DNA of 64,000 bases, taken from assembly GCA_963675655.1 (NCBI GenBank), contig OY776489.1:682001-746000 (forward strand), read 5' to 3'. A model generated the notes under the pieces. The model made no database searches. It worked only from the letters and a program-made list of their open reading frames with translations, and was not told the DNA's origin. Made by a program: the position numbers and the translations under genes. This document shows, piece by piece, positions 17,296-25,749 of this stretch. The first letter of the stretch is position 1. Each line of letters begins with the position of its first letter. The stretch is from CAXXOK01 sp963675655 (GTDB lineage Bacteria; Bacillota; Clostridia; Christensenellales; Aristaeellaceae).

Positions 17296-18174
17296 ATGGC
17301 GAAATACACCAAAACCTACGATGAGTGTTATTTTCTCAATTACAGCACCAGCGACGACATTAGTCTGTACGAAATCGGCAAGCAGAAATGCCCGCCCCTG
17401 TACAGCTTCGGCCCGATTATCCGCAGCCATTATGTGCTGCATTACATCATCAACGGCACGGGCACGCTGTATTTAAACCATACCCAATACACCGTTCACG
17501 CACGGGAAGCGTTTGCGATGCCGCCCAACGTGCTTTGCTATTATGAAGCCAGCGCAGATGACCCGTGGAATTATATTTGGATTCACATTGACGGTGCGCG
17601 TGTACCCGAATACCTGCGGCGGGCCGGGCTAAGCCATAAGCAGCCCATTTTCCGCTGCGCCATGGATACGGCACCCATGGAAACGCTTTTAAACGACATT
17701 TGCCAAAACCATACCCGCGAGCTGTACTGCATCGGCAAGCTCTACGAATTGTTTGAATTTATCGTAAACGATTCGGCTACCAAAGTGGAACTGGTGCAGG
17801 ATGCCCGGCAGAAATATGTAAACATCGTGCTGGATATTATTCGCCTGAAGTATAATGAATCCATTACGGTAAAATATCTTTCGGAGGCGTGCGGGCTGGA
17901 GCGCAGCTATATGACGCGCCTGTTTAAAGCCGCCATGGGGCGTTCCCCGCAGGAATATTTAATCCACTACCGCATCCGCATTGCCCGTAAGCTGCTGTGC
18001 GAAACGGATTGGTCCATTCGCAACATCGCTTACGCCGTAGGCTACAGCGATTCCTTTGCCTTTGCCAAAGCGTTTAAGCGCCTGTGTGGCGCGGCTCCCG
18101 GCCAGTACCGTACGAAGCTGCTGGAAAGCATGGAAGAAAAGCCCGCAGCAGCCAAAGCCGTCCAACCGCTGTAA
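17296..18174 (+). CDS. AraC-family transcriptional regulator
   Basis: A 292-residue regulator. Residues 1-150 form a cupin-like ligand-binding domain (YVLHYIINGTGTLYLNHTQYTVHAREAF in pieces, then WNYIWIHIDG); residues 185-285 form the AraC DNA-binding domain (ITVKYLSEACGLERSYMTRLFK, then IRNIAYAVGYSDSFAFAKAFK). GGAGGG lies six bases before ATG 17296. It is convergent with the alpha-galactosidase gene and probably activates the adjacent importer and galactosidase operon at 18304-23662, as in other alpha-galactoside or raffinose systems. Confidence 0.9.
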   Translation: MAKYTKTYDECYFLNYSTSDDISLYEIGKQKCPPLYSFGPIIRSHYVLHYIINGTGTLYLNHTQYTVHAREAFAMPPNVLCYYEASADDPWNYIWIHIDGARVPEYLRRAGLSHKQPIFRCAMDTAPMETLLNDICQNHTRELYCIGKLYELFEFIVNDSATKVELVQDARQKYVNIVLDIIRLKYNESITVKYLSEACGLERSYMTRLFKAAMGRSPQEYLIHYRIRIARKLLCETDWSIRNIAYAVGYSDSFAFAKAFKRLCGAAPGQYRTKLLESMEEKPAAAKAVQPL

Positions 18175-18201
18175 GCCGGCCGGCAAACTGCCAACATAAA
18201 C

Positions 18202-18256
18202 CAATCCCCCGTTGGAACGTGAACCCTCAACAAGGGTTTGTGCCGCCGGGGGATTG
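18202..18256. other. Two-level stem-loop between convergent genes
   Basis: Outer arms CAATCCCCC (18202-18210) and GGGGGATTG (18248-18256) enclose an inner hairpin AACCCT with AGGGTT (about 18222-18238). It lies between the convergent AraC and galactosidase genes, where a terminator for both is expected, but no T run follows on either strand. Confidence 0.5.
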
Positions 18257-18303
18257 CTCTATCTGCTTATGTTGTTCTGCTTACAGATGATACCGTTGCG
18301 GCA

Positions 18304-20529
18304 TCACACATCCGGCTCCACGGCGTGCAGCTCCAGCAGTATCGATGAAAAATCCAGTCCGCCGCCCGCCATCTGCCGGGGCAGAATATCCATCCCGGCA
18401 CGCATAAGCAAGTCGCCGCCTATACCGTGTTCCGGCCCGCCTTCGCAGCGGTAATAAAGTGCCTTGTCCAAACCGCGCAGCGGCAGGCGAATCGGCGCTT
18501 CGTTGGCGCGCACAAACAGGCGGAAATAACCCACCAGTGCTTCCCGGCGGTCCGGTGAAACCAGCATCCATGCGCACTCGCTGCCGCAATAAGGGTTACG
18601 AAGGCGGTAAAAGTCCCCCTGCCGCACCAACGAACCATAGCGTTTGGATTGCTCCACCTGCCGGCGAATCATTGCTTTTTCTTCGTCTGTTAATTCCGTT
18701 AGCTCCAGCTCGCAGCCGTATACGCCGAATTGCGCCACATTGCCGCGCGTAGCCAGCGGGCAGACGCGGCCCACCTGCTGGTTGGGCACGGCGGACACGT
18801 GCGCGCTGATCGCCGTAAGCGGATACACGTAGGACGTGCCATGCTGTATCTTCATCCGTTCCACCGCGTCGGTATTATCGCTCGTCCAGCCTTGCGGCGC
18901 ATAGTAGAGCAGACCGGGGTCAAACCGCGCCCCGCCGCTTGCGCAGGATTCAAAAAGCACTGCGGGGTATGCGGCGGTCAGCCGTTCATACAGGGCATAA
19001 ACGCCCAGAATATAGCGGTGGTATACCTCGCCCTGCTGCGCAGGCGGCAGCGCAAGCGAATAACATTCCGTAATATAGCGGTTCATATCCCATTTTACAT
19101 AGGCGATTTTTCCGCCGGAGAGGATACTGCTCATCCGCTCATACAAATAATCTACCACTTCCGGGCGGGAAAAATCCAGCACATACTGGTTACGCCCCTG
19201 CGAGGGCGCACGGCCGGGCGCGCAGAGAATCCAATCCGGGTGCGCACGGTACAGCTCCGAATCCCGATTGACCATTTCCGGCTCGAACCAAAGCCCCAGC
19301 TTCATCCCCAGCGCTTCCATCCGATCCGCAAGACCGTCGATACCATGGGGCAATTTTTGGCTGTCCTTTGGCACATACCAGTCTCCCAGTCCGCGCAGGT
19401 CATCATCCCGGTTACCAAACCAGCCGTCGTCCAGCACAAACAAATCCAGTCCCAAGGCTTGCCCCTGCCGGGCGATCTCCAGCAGCCCTTCTTCGGTAAA
19501 CATGGCGCCGGTTGCTTCCCAGTTGTTAATCACCGCCGGGCGCGCCCTGTCCCGCCAGTAGCCGCGCGCCAGCCGCGAGCGGTACAGCCGGTGAAAGGCA
19601 CGGCTCATGCCCCCAATGCCGGTTTGCGAATGGACCATTACAGCCTCCGGCGTTTGGAAACTCTCCCCCGGTTTCAGCAGCCAGGAGAAGGTATCGGGAT
19701 GAATGCCCAGCAGCACGCGCGCCTTGCCAAAGGTATCCGCCTGTACGGCACACAGGTGGTTGCCGCTGTACACAAGGCTGAAACCATAAGCCTCTCCCGC
19801 TTCTTCGGTCGTCTCCGGGCGTTTCAGCATCAAAAAGGGATTAAACTCGGCACTGCTGGCGCCGCTTATGCTGTATACACCCTGCAAGCCTGGTGAAAGC
19901 GGTGTGGTTACCGGTTCCCTCTCGCGGCTCCACGCGCCGCAAAGCGTAACCGTTTCAAACCGGTCGTCCGGTATATCCAGCGACAGGCTCATTGCGCGCT
20001 GCAACGTCAGGTTTTCCTTCCCGTCGTTTATCAGCCGCACACTGCGTGCAATCGCCGGTTCGTCTCTAAAGATCGTATATAGCAGCACACAGCGCAAACC
20101 GATTTTCGGGTCGGTCAGCGTCAGCTCCAGCGTATCCGCCTCGCCGTCCGCTTCGGTATACGTGGCAGGCAGCCCGCGCAGCGCCGGTTTGCCCGCCATG
20201 ATGCGGTGGCTATGGTAGCACAGCGCCAGCACGCGGCTGCCGTCCGCCTGCTGCGCATCCACCGCCGGGCAGCGAAAATCGCCCCCGCCAAAAGCGGGAT
20301 ATTCCAGCAACAGATGCTGCTGGGAAAACCCCTCTGTGTCCCCCTGCGGATATGCGGTCAGCGGGCGGTACGCGCCATGCAGCAGAAAAGAAAAATCCTC
20401 GCCATCCCGGATGCGCGGACCATAGTACAGGTGAACAGGAGTACCGCCGGGCAGCAGATGGATTATATAACTGATATAATCATTGTACAGGTGAAATTCC
20501 CCGCTTTGCGGGTGATAGGCGACAGGCAT
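18304..20529 (-). CDS. GH36 alpha-galactosidase
   Basis: A 741-residue retaining glycosidase of family GH36, near the usual length of about 730. It releases terminal alpha-linked galactose from raffinose-type oligosaccharides. The catalytic nucleophile is the aspartate of YVKWDMNR, and the acid/base aspartate lies in ESCASGGARFD. Also present are DLFVLDDGWFGNRDDD and the N-terminal beta-sandwich. There is no signal peptide, so it acts in the cytoplasm on imported sugar. ATG 20529 is chosen because AAGGGGTGG precedes it. It is the last gene of the MalEFG-type operon, 16 bases after the second permease. Confidence 0.95.
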   Translation of the reverse strand: MPVAYHPQSGEFHLYNDYISYIIHLLPGGTPVHLYYGPRIRDGEDFSFLLHGAYRPLTAYPQGDTEGFSQQHLLLEYPAFGGGDFRCPAVDAQQADGSRVLALCYHSHRIMAGKPALRGLPATYTEADGEADTLELTLTDPKIGLRCVLLYTIFRDEPAIARSVRLINDGKENLTLQRAMSLSLDIPDDRFETVTLCGAWSREREPVTTPLSPGLQGVYSISGASSAEFNPFLMLKRPETTEEAGEAYGFSLVYSGNHLCAVQADTFGKARVLLGIHPDTFSWLLKPGESFQTPEAVMVHSQTGIGGMSRAFHRLYRSRLARGYWRDRARPAVINNWEATGAMFTEEGLLEIARQGQALGLDLFVLDDGWFGNRDDDLRGLGDWYVPKDSQKLPHGIDGLADRMEALGMKLGLWFEPEMVNRDSELYRAHPDWILCAPGRAPSQGRNQYVLDFSRPEVVDYLYERMSSILSGGKIAYVKWDMNRYITECYSLALPPAQQGEVYHRYILGVYALYERLTAAYPAVLFESCASGGARFDPGLLYYAPQGWTSDNTDAVERMKIQHGTSYVYPLTAISAHVSAVPNQQVGRVCPLATRGNVAQFGVYGCELELTELTDEEKAMIRRQVEQSKRYGSLVRQGDFYRLRNPYCGSECAWMLVSPDRREALVGYFRLFVRANEAPIRLPLRGLDKALYYRCEGGPEHGIGGDLLMRAGMDILPRQMAGGGLDFSSILLELHAVEPDV

Positions 20530-20545
20530 AGAGCCACCCCTTCGT

Positions 20546-21385
20546 TTATAATTTACCACCGCTGGTGGCAATGCCTTCAATAAACTGCCGCTGGAAAACC
20601 GTGTAAAGAATCAGCATCGGCACAACCGCCAGTACGGAAGCTGCCATGAGGTTGGGGTAATTAACCGCGTAAGAACTGCCGATTTTCGACAGCGCCGAAG
20701 AAAGCGTAGACGCTCCAATGTCTGTGTTCACAACCAACGGCCACATCAACTCTTTAAACGCGAACAGCGCCGTGAATACGGAAAGCGCCGCCAGACCGGA
20801 ACGTACCAACGGAAGCATCACAAACGCAAAGGTCTGGCCAATGTTACAGCCGTCCAGCCGCGCAGCCTCCTCCAAATCCTTGGGCAGACTCATAAAAAAC
20901 TGCCGCAGCAGGAACGTGCCAAAGGCGGAAACCAGCCCCGGAAACACCAGCGCAAACAGCGTATTGCGAAGGCCCATACTGTCGATCATCAGGTATTGGG
21001 GAATCACAAACACCTGCGTTGGCACCATCATTTGAAACAGCACCAGCCCGAAAAAGAAGCGCTTTCCCGGAAACTCCAGCCGTGCAAAGGCATATGCGGC
21101 CATGGCCGAAAACACCACCGCACACAGCACGCGTAGCACCACCATGCCAAAGGTGTTCAAATAAAGCTGTAAAAAGTCGTTTTGTTCCCACACCGTTTGA
21201 TAATTCACCCATTGGAAGGATTCCGGCAGGAAGGAATACGGAGACATACGCGTGGACTCCGTCACTGTTTTCAGCGACGTTAGCGCCATCCACACAAACG
21301 GAAAAATCATGATAACGGATATCAGCGCCAGCACCACATGCAGCGGAATCGACGCGCGGCGTTGGGCTGTTGGGGTATGTTTCAT
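20546..21385 (-). CDS. MalG-type sugar ABC permease
   Basis: A 279-residue CUT1-family permease with about six membrane helices and the EAA loop (LPKDLEEAARLDGCNIGQTF). The C-terminal end is FQRQFIEGIATSGGKL, common in this family. ATG 21385 has AGGAGG nearby. It pairs with the permease at 21400-22326. Confidence 0.93.
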   Translation of the reverse strand: MKHTPTAQRRASIPLHVVLALISVIMIFPFVWMALTSLKTVTESTRMSPYSFLPESFQWVNYQTVWEQNDFLQLYLNTFGMVVLRVLCAVVFSAMAAYAFARLEFPGKRFFFGLVLFQMMVPTQVFVIPQYLMIDSMGLRNTLFALVFPGLVSAFGTFLLRQFFMSLPKDLEEAARLDGCNIGQTFAFVMLPLVRSGLAALSVFTALFAFKELMWPLVVNTDIGASTLSSALSKIGSSYAVNYPNLMAASVLAVVPMLILYTVFQRQFIEGIATSGGKL

Positions 21386-21399
21386 GCGTCGCTCCTCCT

Positions 21400-22326
21400 T
21401 TACTGGTAATGAACCCATTTTTTCTGAAATTTATTTTGCAGTACGGTAATCATCATAATGATCGCCAGCAAAACCATAATGATCGCCGAGCCATACCCCT
21501 TGTTGGAATACTTAAAGGCGTTATTGTAAAACAAATAGACCAGCGAAACCGTGGAATCGTAGGATGGGCTGGTAACGCCCAGCATCATATAAATAATATC
21601 AAACACCTGCATAGCGGTAATGACGCTGGTAACCAGCACAAAAAAAAGCGTCGGGGAAACCAGCGGCACCGTAATGCGGAAGAAACGCACCAACGGGCCT
21701 GCGCCGTCGATCTCCGCTGCTTCATAAAAATCACGGGGGATTTCCTGCAAGCCCGCAATTAACAGCACCATACTGTACCCCAGCGTACTCCATACACCCA
21801 CGATAACGATGGAAAGCATCGCTACGGATGGGTCGTCAATCCAGTTTACGGCTGGAATCCCCAGTGTAGAAAGCAGATGGTTAAACAAGCCGAAGTGATA
21901 GTTAAACAGCCATTTCCAGATGAGCGTTACTGCCGCGGGCGTAGCGACCATCGGCACAAAGTAAATGGTGCGGTATACGCCGCGGCCGCGCAGTTTGCCG
22001 CTTAGCGCCACTGCCAGCACCAGCGCCAGCATCGTAGCGATGCCGACAACACACACCGTATATACCAGCGTATTGCGCGTGGCATACCATACCTGCGAGT
22101 CCGAAAACAGCGCGCGGTAATTATCAAGTCCAATAAAAATATTGCCTTTGCCAAACGCGCCGCTTTTGAAAAAGCTCATATATACCGTTTGGAAAATGGG
22201 AATAATGTTCAGCACGATCAGGCCGATCATGGTGGGTGCAATCAGCGCCCATGCCCAGCCCCATTCACTCCATTGCCTGCGGGTGGGCCGCCGCCGTATC
22301 CGTCCGGCCACGGGATGTTGGCTCAT
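21400..22326 (-). CDS. MalF/UgpA-type sugar ABC permease
   Basis: A 308-residue CUT1 permease with six predicted helices and the EAA loop (IPRDFYEAAEIDGAGPLVRFF). It is preceded by GGAGG and lies 85 bases after the binding protein gene, across a strong hairpin. No ATPase is encoded in the operon, so a shared MsmK/MsmX-type ATPase elsewhere is expected. Confidence 0.93.
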   Translation of the reverse strand: MSQHPVAGRIRRRPTRRQWSEWGWAWALIAPTMIGLIVLNIIPIFQTVYMSFFKSGAFGKGNIFIGLDNYRALFSDSQVWYATRNTLVYTVCVVGIATMLALVLAVALSGKLRGRGVYRTIYFVPMVATPAAVTLIWKWLFNYHFGLFNHLLSTLGIPAVNWIDDPSVAMLSIVIVGVWSTLGYSMVLLIAGLQEIPRDFYEAAEIDGAGPLVRFFRITVPLVSPTLFFVLVTSVITAMQVFDIIYMMLGVTSPSYDSTVSLVYLFYNNAFKYSNKGYGSAIIMVLLAIIMMITVLQNKFQKKWVHYQ

Positions 22327-22350
22327 GCTTCAGCCTCCTTGTTTATCACA

Positions 22351-22386
22351 TTATGGCGGCAGCTTACCGAAAAGCTGCCGCCATAA
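22351..22386. other. Intercistronic hairpin after the MalE-type gene
   Basis: Perfect 15-base stem (TTATGGCGGCAGCTT and complement) with a six-base loop and no T run. Its place between binding protein and permease genes fits differential expression of the binding protein. Confidence 0.7.
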
Positions 22387-22411
22387 CGGTTTTTGAGGGA
22401 TTACACTGCGG

Positions 22412-23662
22412 TTATTCCGCCGCGAGTGCGTTATTCATCATGCTTGCCACGTTCTGGCAGGCGGTTGTCAAGTCTTCGGTGCCGGCATAAGCGCCCTTGA
22501 GCAGCTCGTATGCCTTATCTTCCCAAACGCTGGTCTGGTTGGAGAAGGGGCGGATTTGCGCATAGTCTACCATGTCGATGTAGCACTTTACGTTAAACAT
22601 GGGGTATGCAGCCGTCCACGTATCGGCAGTGCCGTTAAACGCGGAGATGGCGATGCCCAGTTCGGCCTGGCGTTTCTGCCCGGCTTCGCAGCTTAGGTAT
22701 TCCACCCATTTCCACGCCGCATCGGGATGCGCGCAGTTGGCGGCAATGGCGTTGCCCAAACCGTTGAAGATGGAGGAGCGCACGCCGTCGGGACCGGCGG
22801 GGAGCACCGCACAGTCGAAGTTGTCCGTCATGAATTCGTTAGCCGCAAACCCGGAAAGGTTCCACGAACCAAACAACCCCATGGCACACAGTCCGTTCTG
22901 GATTGCCTCGCCGCGTGCCTGATCATCATAAATCGCGGGAGAGAGGCCATCCCATACGTAGCTGAAGTATTCCTGAATGCCGCCGATAGTTGCTTCTTGA
23001 TCGTACCCGGACAGCTTATCCGCCGTGATGATCTCGCCGCCGTTTTGGTATACGAAGTTGTAATAGCCTTCCTGGTTATGCAGCCCGGCGCAGAAGCCGT
23101 ACTGGGAGCCATCCTCTTTCGTCAGTGCCTTGGCAGCGCTGCGCAGGTCGGCCCACGTCCAGGTATCATCCGGGTAGCTCAGGCCCGCTTCATCAAAGAG
23201 GGTCTTATTGTACCACAGCGCGATGGTGTCATAGTCCTTAGGCACAGCATACTGCTTGCCGTCGATGTTGTAAATATCGTTGAGCCCCTGCGGGTAGTTG
23301 CTCAAGTCCACCAGATCGCTGCCCTCGATGTAGGCGCTCAGGTCCAGCAGCTGATCGTTGGAACCGTAGTAGTAAATGTTGTTGGAATGCATCCAGAAGG
23401 TGTCCGGCAGCGAGCCGCCGGTCGCGGCCGCTTCCAACGCCGTCCAGTAATCGGACCAGGCGTTCACCTGTATCTCGATGGTAATGTCGGGATTGGCCTG
23501 GTGGAATTCATCAGCGACGGTTTGCAGAAGGTCAGCCTGATGACTGTCCCACACGGCGTAGGTGATTGTGACGGGTTCGCTGCTTTCGGCAGCCGCAAAA
23601 CCAACGCAAAGGGTGGTCAGCATGGCGATGCACAGTAGCAGACTAAGTAATTTTGTACGCAT
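22412..23662 (-). CDS. MalE-type sugar ABC substrate-binding protein
   Basis: A 416-residue secreted binding protein (SBP_bac_1). The signal peptide is MRTKLLSLLLCIAMLTTLC through AAA before E, followed by VTITYAVWDSHQADLLQTVADEF, a typical N-terminal strand, and later AALEAAATGGSLPDTFWMHS. Cysteines in the signal do not fit a lipobox. ATG 23662 has AGGAGG eight bases away. The companion GH36 gene suggests alpha-galactosides such as raffinose or melibiose as ligand. Confidence 0.92.
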   Translation of the reverse strand: MRTKLLSLLLCIAMLTTLCVGFAAAESSEPVTITYAVWDSHQADLLQTVADEFHQANPDITIEIQVNAWSDYWTALEAAATGGSLPDTFWMHSNNIYYYGSNDQLLDLSAYIEGSDLVDLSNYPQGLNDIYNIDGKQYAVPKDYDTIALWYNKTLFDEAGLSYPDDTWTWADLRSAAKALTKEDGSQYGFCAGLHNQEGYYNFVYQNGGEIITADKLSGYDQEATIGGIQEYFSYVWDGLSPAIYDDQARGEAIQNGLCAMGLFGSWNLSGFAANEFMTDNFDCAVLPAGPDGVRSSIFNGLGNAIAANCAHPDAAWKWVEYLSCEAGQKRQAELGIAISAFNGTADTWTAAYPMFNVKCYIDMVDYAQIRPFSNQTSVWEDKAYELLKGAYAGTEDLTTACQNVASMMNNALAAE

Positions 23663-23722
23663 TGGGATCCTCCTTTTAGTATGTATTGTATTGCCGGGGA
23701 ACGATGCCTCGAACGTACTGTA

Positions 23723-23751
23723 AGTGTAGCATGTGTCCATGCCGCCAGAAA
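23723..23751 (-). promoter_or_regulatory. Weak promoter of the alpha-galactoside operon
   Basis: Minus strand TTTCTG (23751-23746), a 17-base spacer and TACACT (23728-23723). Both boxes are poor, which fits an AraC-activated promoter; no operator repeat is evident. Confidence 0.4.
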
Positions 23752-24011
23752 ATGGCTAACAGTGACGATGGTATGTTTGTTTGTGACATTCTTTATCCTG
23801 TTACGGTTTCGTTTATCCACCAAATTCGATACAACATACAGTTATAGCAGGCATTAGCAGCTTTCACCGCCTACGTTTTCTCTGGCCGGATGAGACATGC
23901 CCGGGCATCACCGAAGCGTGCCATGTTTCTGTTTGCGGAGGGGGTAGCGGAAAATGCAAGCAGGTTCCCGTATGCAAATACCGTATTAAGTTTAATTGAT
24001 TTGCCCGTTGA

Positions 24012-24040
24012 TTGACAACACTGTAAAACGCCTCTAAAAT
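24012..24040 (+). promoter_or_regulatory. Promoter of the GT-C gene at 24118
   Basis: TTGACA (24012-24017), a 17-base spacer and TAAAAT (24035-24040), about 70 bases before the start. The rest of 23752-24011 holds nothing I can name. Confidence 0.7.
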
Positions 24041-24117
24041 ATACGGGTATCCATGTGCTATCGTCTATCTATCATCATATATATATCATGTGAATCCAAC
24101 GCAGGGGAGTTTTATAT

Positions 24118-25638
24118 ATGCAGGATATACACACAAAAACCGCATGGCCGAACAGAGCTATCGCTATTATAACCGGCCTTTTTTTCTCGGTCGTACTTTG
24201 TTTTATGCTTTTTGCGCAGGATTATTTCTCGGCGTATTATCCACAATCCTACCTCATTGGTAATCTCCTGTTGTTCCCCATCGCGTTGGCGTTTACCTTG
24301 CTCTATATTTTCATCATCCGACACATCCGGTGGCAACCGAAACACATCCGCTTCCGGGGTTGGCTTGCACTATATTTCCCCCTGCTTTTGTTGGCGCAAC
24401 TCATTTTTATCCGTAAAGTGTGGTATTATCCAGGTTTTGATGTATATACTGTATACACAAGCGCACAGTTGATTGCGGATGGCGGTAAACCGGTAGTAGA
24501 TTATTTCCGGCTCTGTCCGAATAACGCATCCATTACAGTATTGCAGGCGCTGCTGCTATGGATTGCACAAAAGTTTGGAATGTCTGTTCCCTATGTGGTT
24601 TTGCCCTATACCGGTGCACTGCTGGCAAATCTTGCGCTGTTGTTTTGCGTGCTTTGTGTAGCAAAAATAACACCCAATCGTGCGGCCCGGTTGGGCGCGC
24701 TGCTGTTGGGAACAGTTTGGATTGTTTTTTCCATGCTGACCGCCGTTCCCTATACGGATATTTTCTCCATTCTGTTTCCAGTGCTGGCGCTGTACCTGTA
24801 TCTTTCCAGCCTTCGTACGCCACTAAAATGGCTATTGATCAGTTTTACCTGTTTTATAGGCGCATCCATAAAACCAACTGTCTTGATTTTTCTGATTGCC
24901 CTTGTGATATTCTCCGTGATTCAATCGCTTACATCCGGCTCATGGAGCTGGAAACGCATACGGCGCATTGCTGTACTATGCTTAGTGGTTCTATTGGGGG
25001 CACTTCCCGGCATGATATGGCAGAACCAGGCAACCCAATATATGGCCGGATCGGCACAACCGCAGGAACAGCTAAGTGAAACCCACTATCTTATGCTGGG
25101 CATGAACGGCGATACCTACGGCGGGCATTCACCGGAGGACGTAGCTTTTTCCTCCTCCTTTTCCAATCTGGCCGACCGGCAGAAAGCCAACCTGCAAAAA
25201 GCGTGGGAACGATTTAGCAGTCGTACCTTTATAGAAAACACCCACTTTTTTTCCGTAAAAGCCTATAAAGCCTTTTCCGATGGCATGATGGCGGCGGATC
25301 AAAGCTTTTTAATGTTGGAAACACCAGCCCGAACAGACGCTTTAAGCCAATTTTTGCGAAGGGTTTTTTATAAAAAAGGTGATTTACACACACTTCTATC
25401 CACATTTGAACAAGGGGTATGGATCGGGATTTTGCTATTGTGTATCTTTGCTATGTTTGCAGGGCGGCAACGGAAGATTACGGCGCTGCTCAGCCTTACG
25501 CTACTCGGCGTAGCGGCATATCTGCTGCTTTTTGAGGTATGGCCGCGCTATATTTTCCTCTATGCGCCCTTCTTTGTCATTTTGTCATCGCTCGGGCTTG
25601 AGCAGTTATCGCAGCGGAGGTATTTAAAAACAGTGTAA
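24118..25638 (+). CDS. GT-C-type membrane protein, probable glycosyltransferase
   Basis: A 506-residue protein with about eleven hydrophobic segments and a C-terminal soluble portion between late helices. The pattern of many helices and an early extracytoplasmic loop with an acidic motif (GFDVYTVYTSAQLIADGGKP) fits the GT-C fold (ArnT/PMT or GT39/GT87-like), which moves sugars from lipid-phosphate donors on the outer face of the membrane. No specific family is recognised. The ribosome site is AGGGGAG. The gene is visibly richer in A and T than the sugar operons around it and ends with a good terminator. Confidence 0.55.
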   Translation: MQDIHTKTAWPNRAIAIITGLFFSVVLCFMLFAQDYFSAYYPQSYLIGNLLLFPIALAFTLLYIFIIRHIRWQPKHIRFRGWLALYFPLLLLAQLIFIRKVWYYPGFDVYTVYTSAQLIADGGKPVVDYFRLCPNNASITVLQALLLWIAQKFGMSVPYVVLPYTGALLANLALLFCVLCVAKITPNRAARLGALLLGTVWIVFSMLTAVPYTDIFSILFPVLALYLYLSSLRTPLKWLLISFTCFIGASIKPTVLIFLIALVIFSVIQSLTSGSWSWKRIRRIAVLCLVVLLGALPGMIWQNQATQYMAGSAQPQEQLSETHYLMLGMNGDTYGGHSPEDVAFSSSFSNLADRQKANLQKAWERFSSRTFIENTHFFSVKAYKAFSDGMMAADQSFLMLETPARTDALSQFLRRVFYKKGDLHTLLSTFEQGVWIGILLLCIFAMFAGRQRKITALLSLTLLGVAAYLLLFEVWPRYIFLYAPFFVILSSLGLEQLSQRRYLKTV

Positions 25639-25713
25639 CTTCATCATTCACTACTCTTGTATAATCGGCAGAACCGCCTTTGATCGGCTTTTCCTGCCAA
25701 CCATCAACGTTAC

Positions 25714-25747
25714 ACATCCACCGATTGATTCGGTGGATGTATTTTTT
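25714..25747 (+). terminator. Rho-independent terminator of the GT-C gene
   Basis: Stem ACATCCACCGA with its complement TCGGTGGATGT, a five-base loop, and then ATTTTTTG on the top strand. It also lies just beyond the stop of the convergent gene at 25750. Confidence 0.85.
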
Positions 25748-25749
25748 GT

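Noticed and set aside
18730..19896. A 388-codon open frame opposite the alpha-galactosidase
   Set aside because: Antisense shadow of GH36 coding sequence with no recognisable domain.
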